This document shows positions 11,579 through 22,895 of a stretch of 64,000 nt of DNA, in pieces. A program made the position numbers and the translations under genes. The stretch is from the NCBI GenBank assembly GCA_020736575.1, contig JAGPYM010000059.1:62001-126000 (forward strand), in the 5' to 3' direction. A model generated the notes under the pieces. That model saw only the letters and a program-made list of their open reading frames with translations, did not search any database and was not told the DNA's origin. The DNA comes from Thelonectria olida. Its lineage: Eukaryota > Ascomycota > Sordariomycetes > Hypocreales > Nectriaceae. Each line of letters begins with the position of its first letter. Position 1 is the first letter of the stretch.

Positions 11579-12603
11579 GATGCTAGCCAGTGATCGAAAG
11601 TCTGTCTGTGCAACTCGACAGGTTCAATATCAGATTGTTTGATGGCTCACCCGACTTAGAATGGAGAACCCCATCAATGAATGAAGTTTATTCAGCCTGG
11701 GAGGATACGCCTCATAGGGCCTGCATGCTCGACTATTTTCGTATTCCCAATGCCCCGTCCAACGTCTCTCGGATTCTCTTCCCTCTTGCCTGTTCTCTTA
11801 TGCTCGTTGACTTAACCTCGCTTGATGACGAATGACAGGCCTGCTTGAAGGCCAATTTCTCCAAGTGTTCAGCATCCTATCCTCAGCAGCTGAAGCGTGG
11901 TCTGTCAACGCGAGGTTGTACAGTGTTAGTAGAGCATGTCCTAGTCAACCAAGCCGGCAGCAGCAGGGTCGGACCTGATCCACCGTTTCCCTGTCCGAGC
12001 CTTCCCAATCTTGCGCCTCGCTCGTATTCTGTGCTGCTCTCTTCCTGTTTCGCCTACAGTTTTTCATCATTGCCTTCTCCGCCTACTTCCTGGTCCTGCA
12101 ATGGGTTCACCCGGTGCTGTCGGCAATGAACTGTGCTTATGGACGCTTATGGCCATCCTAGGTGTCTGGTGGACCGACCTGCAGATCGGCATGGTAAAGC
12201 CCGGGTCGCTGGCGCCACAGCCGCTCAAGCACCTGCCGCGCATTGACGGGTTATGGTCAGGTCTGATATCTTTGCTCTACACGGCTAGCGAACAAACTCG
12301 CAGGCTGTTGCAGCAATTTGATAAAACAGTTTCGGGGCATTGACAGCTGGCGTATACCCAATTTTCATGCTCTTTATACCGAGTTTTGTCTATGGTTGTC
12401 GTCCTGGTGCCGCGTACTGAGGTGGACAAAATGGTGGGGGCCAAGGTGTGGGCGACCGCACAGTGCACCCATTATTTCAAGCATATTCTGTACCCCAACT
12501 ATCGACAGCAAAAGCATTGGAAAACCAACGACGACGTGCGCTGCAAGATTTTTTTTTAGTCGGTGCTTTTTGCTGCTCGTTCAACCACGCCATTCTCACT
12601 ACC
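11579..12603. other. intergenic with a short coding-like repeat
   Basis: No complete gene was recognised. A stretch at about 11868-11930 resembles one at 17206-17262 (both contain CCTATCCTCAGCAGCTGAAG); read in one frame both give SSAAEAW followed by N-x-RL. It may be the remains of a duplicated gene end. Confidence 0.4.
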
Positions 12604-13810
12604 ATGTCCAATCCCCCTTCGTCAGACGCAGCCGTCGGCACTGCCCCCTCCACAGCCGACAACTCTGGTGAGCAACGCCCCTCATGCTCGGCTTGACCCT
12701 CTCCGCCCGCCGATTCTGCCCGCGACACTTTGTACTGACCTTTCCAGCGCCCGCCAATTTCTCTCCTCCCAAGACCAACAAGCCTCGCCCGTACGTTTGC
12801 GGCAGCTGCGAGCACTCCTTCGCCCGATTGGAACATCTCAAGCGACACGAGCTCACCCACACCAACGAGAAACCCTTTGAGTGTCCTTATGCAAAGGACG
12901 CTTCGCCCGCCGAGATCTGCTGCTGCGTCACCAACAGAAAGCTGCACCAGACCTCGACCCCGTCGTCCCGTCCCCGCCGTCGTCGCAAGTCTGTCAGCGG
13001 CGTCGCAGGACCTAGCATAACTGCATCCAATGTGTCGGCTACTTCTATGAAGCCACGGGCAAACACCATCAGCCATGTCGACAGCAGCCTGATACAGATG
13101 ATTGCTGTTGCGACGAATGCCTCCGCCGCACGAGGCATTCTCCCGTCCCAGAGCCATAGCCGACGCCCGAGTCCGGCCGGTTTGCCCATCCACAACATGG
13201 ACCATGGCATTGGTAGCACGTCACCGGCCATGGGACAGCGAGGGGTGCAGCACGAGCTGCCCAAGCCGGAGACGAGCACCTTGAACGGCCTCGACTTCAG
13301 CCCCGGCCTGCGGACAGCGCTCCCGATAGCTTCCTTCAACGCCGAATTCCAGTTTGAGGGCCGCCTCTTCGGGCCGGGATCGACGATAGACCCCAATGCC
13401 CTCCATTATAATGATTCGCCGCAATGCATGGCCTTGGGGCAGGCCTCGCCATTTGCGCCGTCCATGAATAAGATGCCCTCAAGCCAAACCTCCGACAAGA
13501 GTTCTGAATGGTTGACTGGATTCGAGGGTCAGATGTTCCTTCACACGAACGACAACGTGGTGGACGGATCTAGTCCGTCCGCCATCAGCCCGACGAGCCA
13601 GAGTGGGATAGGCGATGTTATGTTGGATGGTCCCGCGCTGGCCGGGACGAGTATCATGCAGCAACCCTCGGTGATGGGCACTCCACAAGTGCCGAACCCG
13701 TTTGCGATGGATCTAGATGGTTCGGTCATCCGGATTTCTTGAATGGGACCCTTGTGTCACCTCAGCCAACTTCTCAAAAGATCAATGACCACTTCTCTAC
13801 GCCTCCAGCT
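12604..13810 (+). pseudogene. C2H2 zinc-finger regulator with offsetting frameshifts in finger 2
   Basis: The ATG at 12604 begins a short first exon. An intron at 12668-12747 (GTGAGC..TTTCCAG) joins it in frame to the main exon. Finger 1 is intact (YVCGSCEHSFARLEHLKRHE) with the linker HTNEKPFECPY. Finger 2 is then lost over 12893-12940: the expected C-x-F-A-R-R-D-L-L-L-R-H-x3-LH pattern is visible in a neighbouring frame, so one base appears lost near 12896 and one gained near 12940. The frame returns at LHQTS. A third shift near 13705 changes the C-terminus: the ORF stops at 13742, while another frame continues to a TAA near 13817. Finger pairs of this spacing occur in ADR1/AmdA-type factors. 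The product would bind DNA poorly. Confidence 0.7.
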
Positions 13811-13888
13811 TCGTAATTATTATAGTAAGATTATTCGCTATAATTTAGACTATTAGATAATAATTATAATTTAATATATTAGTTAAGA

Positions 13889-14173
13889 GAAACCAGGCGA
13901 GGGCGCAGCGCCGAAGAGGTCAAAAGGTCCCTGATCTGGAGCAGAGAGACAAAGAAGCCGCCAAAGAGTATCATGATACGATCAGGAGGCAGAAGAAGGC
14001 ACACTGGGATGACTTTCTTGCAGACGGAGCCAACATCTGGCAGTCTGCAAGATATCTCAAGCCGGGAGGTGATACAGCGAACGACAAGGTACCCCCGCTG
14101 AAGAGACCGAATGGATCGACGACGAAGGACAAAACAGAACAGGCGGAGGAGCTGCTAAGCGCATTCTTCCCAT
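13889..14173 (+). pseudogene. LINE ORF2 fragment (linker between endonuclease and RT)
   Basis: The frame reads NQARAQRRRGQ, then KEYHDTIRRQKKAHWDDFL and ANIWQSARYLKP, ending in AEELLSAFFP. It matches the equivalent part of the LINE at 27.3-29.1 kb (same NQARAQRRRGQ). It is a short scrap with no EN or RT and is preceded by an AT-rich stretch (about 13815-13885). Confidence 0.75.
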
Positions 14174-14383
14174 GAGTGTCATCTGGGCCCGGATTTTAAA
14201 ACGCCGATGCCGCGCCCCGTAGCGTGCCGTTTGGGCGGGTTTGTTCTCTCATGCGGAGCTTTTGACAGGGTGCCTCATTTTGTGAAGGGGCGGCCATCCC
14301 GTGTTGCCCTTGACCAAACCCTGTTGGTAACTGTTATGGATGCCTGTCAATCACAAGCTAAACACTAGCCGCGTCAACTGAAA

Positions 14384-15094
14384 TCACCACTTCCGCTTCG
14401 GTCGGACTGGGCAGCTTCCTCCGCAGTCGGGACACTTCACGCATGAAGGCTTCTGCCAAACCATCCTGCATCGACACACCCAAAGATCGAGGCCCGTCCT
14501 GGTAGCCAAGCGGCCAAAGGGTACGTGAAGTCCGCACTTGATCCCACACTCGATGCAGAACCGTCGTAGAGGAACGAGACGATGTCCAGGACCTAGCTCA
14601 CGACCCGAAACGACACGCCCGTGGACATCGACGTAGGCCGACTGAGGCTGGAGGACGTCAAAGTGCTCGGGCTTCCGCACACGGTAACACATGTAGCACT
14701 CAAAGTTGCCGGGCTGGTGATCTTGGCCCTTCTCAATGGGTCGGTGTTGCGGGAAGTCCCTGGCGGCTCTCATGACGAACTGGAACTTGTCAAGAGGGTC
14801 GGCCATTTCTTGAGGGTTGATCGTTCGGCGAAAATGTCGGTTCACAGTGGAGAGGAAGATGAGGGACTGGTAGTCGAGGTTGGAGAAGACGAGCCGCTGA
14901 AGCACGTTGGGCAGTCGCTCTAACAAGGAAGGCATGGAGGGCAGGCATTGCCCTGGGAGAGAGTATGAGGAAGAGCTCGAGAAAGTTCCCGGACTCAGTA
15001 GAGTGATGGGTTGAACTGGTGAATAGAGGGGAGTGGGATAGATGGGAGGAAGCTTGATCTCTGGGCCAGGCGGTTGACGAGGAAGGACGATCAT
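14384..15094 (-). CDS. F-box protein with a Cys-rich C-terminal region
   Basis: The ORF is 236 aa. An F-box-like segment starts right after a second Met at 14935 (MPSLLERLPNVLQRLVFSNL, then a hydrophobic stretch ending in NRHFRR), so the true start may be 14935 (183 aa). The C-terminal half has paired cysteines (CYMCYRV, CIECGIKCGLH, CRCR, CVKCPDCGGSC) that could bind zinc. F-box proteins of this type act as substrate adaptors of SCF ubiquitin ligases, with the F-box contacting Skp1. The substrate is unknown. The reading frame is intact and the gene is followed by about 1.3 kb without recognised genes. Confidence 0.6.
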   Translation of the reverse strand: MIVLPRQPPGPEIKLPPIYPTPLYSPVQPITLLSPGTFSSSSSYSLPGQCLPSMPSLLERLPNVLQRLVFSNLDYQSLIFLSTVNRHFRRTINPQEMADPLDKFQFVMRAARDFPQHRPIEKGQDHQPGNFECYMCYRVRKPEHFDVLQPQSAYVDVHGRVVSGRELGPGHRLVPLRRFCIECGIKCGLHVPFGRLATRTGLDLWVCRCRMVWQKPSCVKCPDCGGSCPVRPKRKW

Positions 15095-16426
15095 GGTCGA
15101 GAATGGAGATGTGATAGACGTTGACTAGTAAGCGTTGGGTGAAGGGAAGATGTGGAGGGCAGTAAAGATGGAGCAGGATCAAAAGGATGGGCGATCTCGA
15201 CAATTCAATGCGAGATCGATGTTGGCTCTGTAAGGATCAAGGGTAAAAAGGAAACATGAAGCTAATTAGGACTTCAGGTGAATGGCCAACAATGCCAGCC
15301 ATGCTTGCTTATCCATTTAGATGGGAAAGCACTCTGTAAGTCGCTGGACATTTAGGTAGACGATGGAGTCATTGGGGGTGGGAGGGGGTCAAGCAGGGGC
15401 CATAGGAGGGAGGACATGGGGCGGGACAAGGGCAACAATAAACACGATGCAGGCAACAAGTCGGAGATGGTGTGAAGTGTAGTGTGTGTGTATCTCTTTC
15501 TGGTGAACGGCCGCATCGTTGGCTGTGTTTCAGAGGCTGGGACAAGGCACTGTCTGTCCCTCATTCCCCGTCCATGTCTTCTCGCTTGAGACGTGAGAGT
15601 GTCGGCCGTGAAGCCATGGATGTTTCGGTCATGGCCACATATGCCGCCGCTGCCGGTCGACATGGGGTCCCATGTTGAGGCGAGAGATCGTGTATGGTAG
15701 GATGTAGAGAAAGAGAAGAGAAGGAGAAGGGAAGGCAAAAAGAGTGAGAGGCGATTAGTACTCCGCACGATAATGGCGAGGCGGTAGTGCGGTAAGGGAG
15801 GAGAGAATTGGGACTGGGTTAAGCAAGATGGGATCCACCGCGACGTAAACGCGAACAGGGATGTGCCAATCGTTATTCCATTCAATCTGGCTCTAAGGAA
15901 CGCTCGCTCACGAAGGCGCCGGCTATTGATGAGCTGATGGGCCCCACTTCCATCGCCCTATCAAGACTTGCCCCATTCCCCACCACGGATCCCCGTTCTC
16001 ATTTGCTTTGGTACAGTACTTTCAGGAGCAACCGGCGTTATACACCCTATCGCATCGAATGAGTCCGAAAAGATTGTGAGCCGCAGGCGCGACGGATAGG
16101 CTTGTCGTTGTTAGTAGGTAGCGTCCGTCGTGTCCGAGGAAAAGCGGCGTTGAGTAAGGAACATGTCCGGTGGAACTGTGACCTCAACATTCTTTTCCTG
16201 GGGCACAAAACCAGTCGACTGATGCGGACGGGGAATCTGAGCCGGTTGGTATTAGGTATTTATTGGAATTATGAACATGACAAGCAGCAACATAAGCACA
16301 TTCCACTACCCTCGAAATCACATCTTGAAATGATCCTACCCAACACCAACTTCATTCATATCTGGTCAACCGTCTTACGTTTACTAGTTTTCTCATATCG
16401 CCATCTTTTACATTTCGACACACATC
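15095..16426. other. intergenic, no gene recognised
   Basis: Short ORFs only, with purine-rich tracts near 15690-15760. Probably the upstream region of the F-box gene plus decayed sequence. Confidence 0.4.
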
Positions 16427-17260
16427 ATGGCTATGGATGCACTGAAAACCCTTGCCACCAACGTCACTGGCTGGATGAAGCGCCTCGACGACCTCGGCGG
16501 CGAAATCGACCAGCGCCAGGTCGAGCTGGCTGCTGTTGCTGCTATTGAAGGCAAGAGTGCCAAGACTAGGTTCGTTCGCAACAAACGCCTCGACTGTCAT
16601 TGAAGCCCACTGATGACGTTCCTATCACGGCCGCCACAGAAAACATCCCGGGCGAAACCATGCCTGAAAATGCTCTCCCAGTTCACGGCGAGCCTTCAGT
16701 GCCTCCCGTTGAGGTTAAAAAAGGCCAGGCAGAAGCCTCTCTCCATTGAGCCCGTCCGCTAAACCGTCACGAGATGCCACCAAGGCAGCATGTACACAAT
16801 CACCACAGCAAGCCACGAGGAGGCAAAGGTCAGCGTCCATGATGTCGGCTGAAGACCCCAAACATATCGAACGCGAAGCAATATCATTGTCTACGACGAT
16901 AGCCATGTGCAGGCCGTCTTTGACGAACTCGTACGATTCGAATCGTCAAGTCGGAATCTCATGCGAAAAGGCAAGATGCTGCCAAGATCACCCAGATCAA
17001 GCGCCTGGCTGAGGCGGATGTTTCTGAAGAGGACAAAGAAGACAGCGATAAGAATGGCCTCCAAGCACTACCTTCCTTCAGGTATAAGAGCACACGGTCG
17101 TACAACCCAATGTCATCAATATCACAGCCGGGAAGAGCTCAAGCTGGTCAAGGAGACCGGCGAGCTAGAAAAGGCGTGGACACGACGACCCGCCACCATT
17201 CGTCGTCCTATCCTCAGCAGCTGAAGCCTGGTTTGCCAACTTGAGGCTGTTTGATAGTAT
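16427..17260 (+). pseudogene. broken copy of a coiled-coil fungal gene
   Basis: From the ATG at 16427 the frame encodes a helical N-terminus (TLATNVTGWMKRLDDLGG, then QRQVELAAVAA) and hits a stop at about 16600. The rest is spread over all three frames: a Ser/Pro-rich linker, then VQAVFDELVRFESSSRNLMR, then IKRLAEADVSEEDKEDSDK and YKSTRSYNPM. At least three frameshifts are needed. It resembles a conserved uncharacterised ascomycete protein that I know only by general layout, so I give no function. Confidence 0.55.
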
Positions 17261-17579
17261 CGCCGGGTTTCAACTCGAAACATGAAAGATTAGTATGTCG
17301 CTTTTTGCTGGTTAGCACCGAGCCTTCTCGTCTCAATTGCGAACCTAATCGCCACTCGCACCGCCTCTATATTCGGTGCCCAATCTTCACCGTCCGGGTA
17401 GAAACAAGAATCCCACCGCCTTTTGTCGCGCCAGGATCCTCTCGGATCGTGGAATCGAGTCTGGCATAAAGGTGTTGTGGCTCAAGACAAGATAGAAAAG
17501 AAAAGTCAAAAGACGGCCAGTTCGGAAAAAATATGTCCAGGGAAGAAATACAGTGTACAGGTGAGGCCGCAAAAATAGA

Positions 17580-20500
17580 TCATGGATAGCTATCAAAGCT
17601 GGTCTTATCTGTGCTGGGCCTTTCCATCGTGCTTCTGGAGCTGGTGTAGATTCGGCTGAAGACCTTTCCGCCCAGGCCCTTGATCCTGCTGCCATCTTGG
17701 GCGCGGCGGGGTGCGTCAATCATCATCTTCTCAATCGAATCAACCTTGATCTTGCAGAAGAGCTTTGAGAAAAGGTACTGGTCACCAGCATGGTTGAGAA
17801 GAGGCATGGTGCGGTAGCCTTGCTTGAGATTGCTGAGCTTGGCAGTGTACGTGGCCACTGCTGGTCTGTCGTTGTAGTTCTCGCCATCGTTGGAGAGTTT
17901 GACGGACCATCGAACAAAGACCAGATCGGGATGTTTCGTCGTGATTTTGAACTTGAACTGACCATCAAACATGGGGTTGACGCCGTTCCCTCGTACGATG
18001 CTCGTCTGGAACTTTTGTGGCGAATCGAAATCTCGAGGCAAGGTTGACTCCTTCTTCTTCTCCCGCTCGCCACTGGCGTGGAAAGCCTCGACCTCAACGT
18101 ACGGGTCCATCGACTTGTTGGCGGGGAGGTCGGCCGGTTGCATAAGCTGCTGTGCCGAGATGACGTCGATGGTGAATGAAACAACGCTGCGCTCCTTCTT
18201 GCCCCCAGAAAGTTCGGGGTTATACGGGAGAACTTGAATGTCCCGGACCTCCGCAGGCTTGAGCACGTAGCCTGAGAAGTCCTGGCCACCGTCAAACATG
18301 GCGCGGTTGATCTGCATGCCCAAGTCAAAAGTCTGCCAGTTGAGCGCAGCCATCTGAACTCCACGGCGCCAGTAGAGGAGGGGGTCAAAGTTGTTTGAGG
18401 TGATTCGAGTGCAATCAGGGTAGACTCGCATCATGTAGCGCATGTTGTGGAGATCGACTGCCATCTTCTGTTCCTTAGCCAGAGAGTGCTTGGCAAAACT
18501 CGACTCCATGAAGGAGAAGATGTGGTTGTACTGCTTCGCCTCGGCAGCGCCAAAGCCAGCAAACTTGACACCGGCACAGTAGACGCCAAGATCACCAAGC
18601 TCTTTAACAGTCTTGGTGGACGTCTTTCGCGAGTTTCGCTCCCCGCCGCTCTCATTGTCGCTGGTGCTGCTGCTCATCATATCTTGCCCCCGGCCCTTAG
18701 TAATTGTGTTGACACGAGTCTTGCTGACCAGTCGACAAGAAGAGGGGCTAGGGCGGAGCATGGGGCTCTGAGGAAGCGACTGCGAGCGCATCAACATGGC
18801 GCCATCAGCCATGGGACGAGTCACTGGTGAGTTGAGACTGTTGCCTCGTCGGCGGCCTCGGAAATCGCTAGCAGGAGGCTCCTCCTTGATCTGCGGCTTC
18901 TTGACCTTGACGAGAATGCGTTCCATGAGCTCAGAGGGTGAAGGCAGCTTGTCATAGGAGTCTTCCAACGTCTCGGTGACCAGTCGAGAGCCGAAGGCCT
19001 CCTTCATAATGTCGACCATGGTGGCTTGCTGAGCAGGGTTGCAGTGAACCTCGAGGGAGATCCATAGAGGGAACCTCGACTTGACAAAGGCGTACTTGTT
19101 GATCGTGGTTATGACCTCACGGAAACTAATTGAGGTCGTAAGAGTGCGGCCGTGATTGACCTCGGGCTGTCCAGAGCTACCATCCCAGCAGTCAACCTCA
19201 ACACAGCGGCAGCCTCGGACAAGAGCCGAGATGTAGCCCTCGACGCTGGATTGACCGGCGACCTGTCGACCAAGGAGGTAGGTGTTGTGGGAGCTAGAGA
19301 TGATGTATTCGTTCATAGGGCGGTCAAGAGTGTAGTTTTGAGGCTCTGGTACAATCGGTGAATTGGACTCAGACGTCAGGTACCTGACAAAGGCGGCTTC
19401 GGACATGACCTGCATGTCGTGAGCCGCATCGGATGTCTCCACTTCATCAGGTCGGTACCGGCGGCTGAAGTAGGCAAATCGCTTTTCCCATATAGAATAA
19501 TTAGAATCAATGTCCTCACCTTGGACATCGCGGAGAAAAGCTAGGAATTCTAGCAGGGTAATACCAGTCTCAGGTTTAGCGGCAATGCTGCGAATGATTC
19601 GCTGAACATCGTGCCTCTGCTTTATTAGGCGGACGAAACCCTTGAACTCTGTAAAGTTGAGCTTCTCACGTCGCCGAACATCGGAGAGACGGAAGTTGGT
19701 CTCCAGGGTCCACTGGGTGCTGTAAATATGAAAGCCCTGGCAAACACGCTTGACGCCGGCCATGTCCAGGTCCTCATGCTCAGGACCTTGAGGTTGGTCA
19801 CCGAACTCCCTGGTCATCTCAGTCTGCCAATACTGGGCCATGGCTCCATCGTTGAAGGCCGTGAGAGAAGTCATCAATTCCCGCCGGTAAGTCAATATAG
19901 CCTCGAGGAAAACAGTCCAGCGATTCAAGTCCTCCTCATTATCGACGACAATGTGCAGAAGCTTCGTCCTCGAGTTGTCTAGGACGGTGTAGATGATGGT
20001 GAACCAGGTATCCACACCCGATTCGGACATTCTAAAGTCAAGGCAGTATTGTTGAATATCAGAACCAGTTCGGATCTCTTTGATCTCATCGACATGCAAG
20101 AACTTGTGTGGGCGGGCAGGGTCCCACGAGAGCTTGTTGGATTCGGTCTCATACACAAGATTAACCCGTCTCGTGCGACTTTCCCTGGACACCTTGAGCA
20201 CTCCACAACCATTTCTAAGCTCAGCCGGCAACACGGGCCCGGCCATGGCTCTGGTGCTTCCATTAATAGAGCTGGCAGCGCTGTTGTTGCTTGATGAATG
20301 AGTGGCTCCGTCGAGGCCAAAGAGAGAGATGTTGTCATCCGGAACCCGGTCGACCTCCTCGTCCGTGTCAGTCAGGGCGTTATACTCTCGCGGCCGTGGC
20401 GGGGCAGTGGCGTTGCTGTCACTCCAACGGCGCAAGATGCTGGGACTGATACTACCGTTCCGGCTGGGAGGGGCTGCCGAAGATTGTTGTCTCCTGCTGG

Positions 20501-20891
20501 CAAACCGATGGGCGCGATTAGAGAAGCGGCGGATCAGGTTGCTGCTCTTAGGCAAGGCCGCGGGCATTGCGCTGGGGCTGCTGCTAGCCAAGCTTTGACC
20601 TAGTGAATCGTTGCTCGTCTTGCGAGATAGGATAGACTCTGGTAGCTGAAAGTTGGAGGGGCACGGATCCTCATCCCTGCCGTGCATGGGTTCAGGCGAC
20701 GGCAGGACTGAGGAAGTCGTAGTCAGAACTGCGGTATCGGGTGATATTATGGGCGATCCTTGTTGTGAGTTGGAGGCTACTGAGGACGCGCTGATGGCCG
20801 ACACTGGGACCGTCGAGGGCTGAATGTGTGAGAGGGTCGTGTGAACCGGGCCACGGTAGGAGGTCGGCAACTGGGCCGATAGAGAGGTCAT
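17580..20891 (-). CDS. phosphoinositide-specific phospholipase C
   Basis: The product hydrolyses PIP2 to diacylglycerol and IP3 at the plasma membrane, feeding calcium and PKC signalling. The ORF opens at 21008 (1142 aa), but the Met at 20891 (residue 40) is a likelier start because the upstream part looks like 5' UTR. Numbering from 21008: Ser-rich N-terminus 1-260, PH-like domain about 268-375, EF-hand-like region 385-540, X box 562-705, Ser-rich linker, Y box 800-925, C2 domain about 940-1060. All catalytic positions of the PLC-delta type are present: His574 (SSSHNTYLL), Glu604 and Asp606 (CVEVDCWDG), His619 (NHGRTLT) and Glu653 (ISLEVHC). The single exon is intact, so the gene is probably functional, either a core gene or a duplicate. 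Confidence 0.92.
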   Translation of the reverse strand: MTSLSAQLPTSYRGPVHTTLSHIQPSTVPVSAISASSVASNSQQGSPIISPDTAVLTTTSSVLPSPEPMHGRDEDPCPSNFQLPESILSRKTSNDSLGQSLASSSPSAMPAALPKSSNLIRRFSNRAHRFASRRQQSSAAPPSRNGSISPSILRRWSDSNATAPPRPREYNALTDTDEEVDRVPDDNISLFGLDGATHSSSNNSAASSINGSTRAMAGPVLPAELRNGCGVLKVSRESRTRRVNLVYETESNKLSWDPARPHKFLHVDEIKEIRTGSDIQQYCLDFRMSESGVDTWFTIIYTVLDNSRTKLLHIVVDNEEDLNRWTVFLEAILTYRRELMTSLTAFNDGAMAQYWQTEMTREFGDQPQGPEHEDLDMAGVKRVCQGFHIYSTQWTLETNFRLSDVRRREKLNFTEFKGFVRLIKQRHDVQRIIRSIAAKPETGITLLEFLAFLRDVQGEDIDSNYSIWEKRFAYFSRRYRPDEVETSDAAHDMQVMSEAAFVRYLTSESNSPIVPEPQNYTLDRPMNEYIISSSHNTYLLGRQVAGQSSVEGYISALVRGCRCVEVDCWDGSSGQPEVNHGRTLTTSISFREVITTINKYAFVKSRFPLWISLEVHCNPAQQATMVDIMKEAFGSRLVTETLEDSYDKLPSPSELMERILVKVKKPQIKEEPPASDFRGRRRGNSLNSPVTRPMADGAMLMRSQSLPQSPMLRPSPSSCRLVSKTRVNTITKGRGQDMMSSSTSDNESGGERNSRKTSTKTVKELGDLGVYCAGVKFAGFGAAEAKQYNHIFSFMESSFAKHSLAKEQKMAVDLHNMRYMMRVYPDCTRITSNNFDPLLYWRRGVQMAALNWQTFDLGMQINRAMFDGGQDFSGYVLKPAEVRDIQVLPYNPELSGGKKERSVVSFTIDVISAQQLMQPADLPANKSMDPYVEVEAFHASGEREKKKESTLPRDFDSPQKFQTSIVRGNGVNPMFDGQFKFKITTKHPDLVFVRWSVKLSNDGENYNDRPAVATYTAKLSNLKQGYRTMPLLNHAGDQYLFSKLFCKIKVDSIEKMMIDAPRRAQDGSRIKGLGGKVFSRIYTSSRSTMERPSTDKTSFDSYP

Positions 20892-21640
20892 ATCTATACG
20901 TAGTTGAGGTGAAAGGGGGGAGGAGGATGTGATATGGTTCGGGGTCTGAGTTGGAAGGGGAGATGGCTGTGTGCTTGTGGTGGTGATCGCACTATGTATG
21001 TAAACCAAGGCGCATCTGAAGGTTGCGTCGACATATACAGGAGATTAGGCAGTAGGATGAGCCATGGTGGAACGCGCCTGGGTGGCAGTAATTGCGGGGA
21101 AAGATATAGTTGCAGAGGCTGATCTCTTCGTGGAGTAGCCGTCGTCGACGTTCTGGGGCCGACGCCAAACGGAATGCCGCGGGAGCAGGGCTGGAGCTCG
21201 AGCAAGGGCGTGAGCGTAGGCCTGGCGGATGGACGGACGAAGTACAAGTTCGCCGTCAAGTGGGCCGCAGATCCCGGCTGGTCAAACCGCCACCGCAAAT
21301 TCCCAGTCCTCGTCCATAATCAAATAAAACCAACCGTCTTGATCACTAGGGCCATCAATCCCGCATGCTGACCGTCGTCGCAGGTAGAAGCTATCAATTC
21401 GCCCAGAAGTGCTGGACACCCTTGCGAGCCGGCTCGTTGGGACTAGTTAATCAGTACAGCCGTCCACAATCGCCCGGTACCCTTTATCGTCCGCCATGAC
21501 CCGGGCGTCACGGAATCTAGCACGTGGCGAACGTCAACCCGGATCGGACAACCCTCCAGAGGATTTTGAAATTACGTTGCGCTCTATTCCAAACAACGAA
21601 CGGTCGCCGCCAACCAACTCCTCTGCGTACAAGCCCACAA

Positions 21641-21670
21641 CCTACAAGGGCCTACAAGGGCCTACAAGGG
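21641..21670. repeat. 10-bp tandem repeat
   Basis: Three exact head-to-tail copies of CCTACAAGGG. Confidence 0.9.
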
Positions 21671-22282
21671 TGTAGATTGGTCACCGTACCGCTTCCGTCC
21701 GAGGAGACGTCGCTCAGAGGCACTCCAAGAAGCTTGCACATCGGATAAGAATTATCTCGACCTCTTTCTCTTTACAAGTGACCAACATGTCCTCAGAGGA
21801 TTAGAATAATAGGTCATCCGCTTAGCTCTACGCACCTGTTGCCGCTTTCTTGGCTTCCGCGCCTGCTTCTGTTATCTTGGGCGATGACCTTCTAGGCCTC
21901 TTTGAAGGTCTACTCGACTTTCTCCAACTCTTCCCTTCCCGGCTATCAAGCTTTTGGAGTGAATGGCCCCCACATCTGTATTTCAGTAAACCAATAATGT
22001 ATAGGACGGACAGCAAGGGTCCCCTATGAGGCCTGAAAGCGGGACCCTGACTTTAAACTCCTACAACTACTTGGAAAAGTATATTCACAATCGCCAGGAT
22101 TGACGTTCAGGGAATGAAAATTTCTAAATTCTACCAATTTTAACATCGTTTAACTGCGTCACTAAATCGAATGGCCCCCGCTGACCAGGCCATTCTCAAT
22201 ATCGTCCTCTGCTGTAGTCCAGAGCATAGATTCTTCGAATGGTTGTTTTCCAATGCATCCAAAGAATGCAGTGCGTCAATAA

Positions 22283-22312
22283 AATGATTGATAGTGATTA
22301 TTATCAATCATT
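22283..22312. repeat. perfect hairpin
   Basis: AATGATTGATA (22283-22293) and TATCAATCATT (22302-22312) are exact inverted copies around an 8-nt loop, in AT-rich DNA. Related TGATTGAT/CAATCATT motifs continue to about 22345. It could be the end of a non-autonomous element. Confidence 0.6.
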
Positions 22313-22895
22313 CGTCAATAAGTCAGTCATTATTAGTGAATGATGCGCCAGCCTAGATGTACTTAATCCTTCGTCCCTCAGCATCGCTTCTAGAACTAGA
22401 GTGCGAACACCTCAGGTACGGAAGCTGTGCCTGGATCACGGACAAAGAGCACATTCTCGCCGTCCACCGTTTAGCCCTTAATAATGTAACAGTTGCTAAA
22501 ACGAACGATGCGCCGACCCGTATGCTCTTGAAGAACCTCTCCATTGAAAGAGGCATACTCAGACCTACCTCACCCCATAAACGTCACGGGAGAATGTGCA
22601 AAGGACAACTGCAGTATGAAAATGAGGGATGCGATGTAATCAGAAATCAATAAACGTTTCTGTAATATAGAGTAATTACTCCTTGCTGCTGCTCCATCTC
22701 CTCCTACACGATTCCCTTGCCAGTGTGGTTGCCCAGAACAACGGTCTTCGGTAGTTTCTCAGACTATACATGATCTTGTCCATAGGTTAGACTGGGAAGA
22801 CGTACAGGGAGATGGTCGTACTCGCCACAGCGAAAGCGCAAGCTAGAGGCGAGAGCGAGCGACGCGCGGCTCCCGTCCTCTCGGCCCCCGGGCGC

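Larger units (their letters stand above)
21009..22895. other. intergenic, decayed sequence with small repeats
   Basis: No complete gene was recognised. A short ORF on plus from 22171 (MAPADQAILNIVLCC) and one on minus near 21828-22016 have no known motif. Contains the 10-bp tandem repeat and the hairpin listed separately. Confidence 0.4.

Noticed and set aside
17580..20891. Suspected loss of a catalytic His in the PLC (HGR instead of HGH/HGY)
   Set aside because: The catalytic His is the first His of that motif, which is present; the changed residue is not catalytic.
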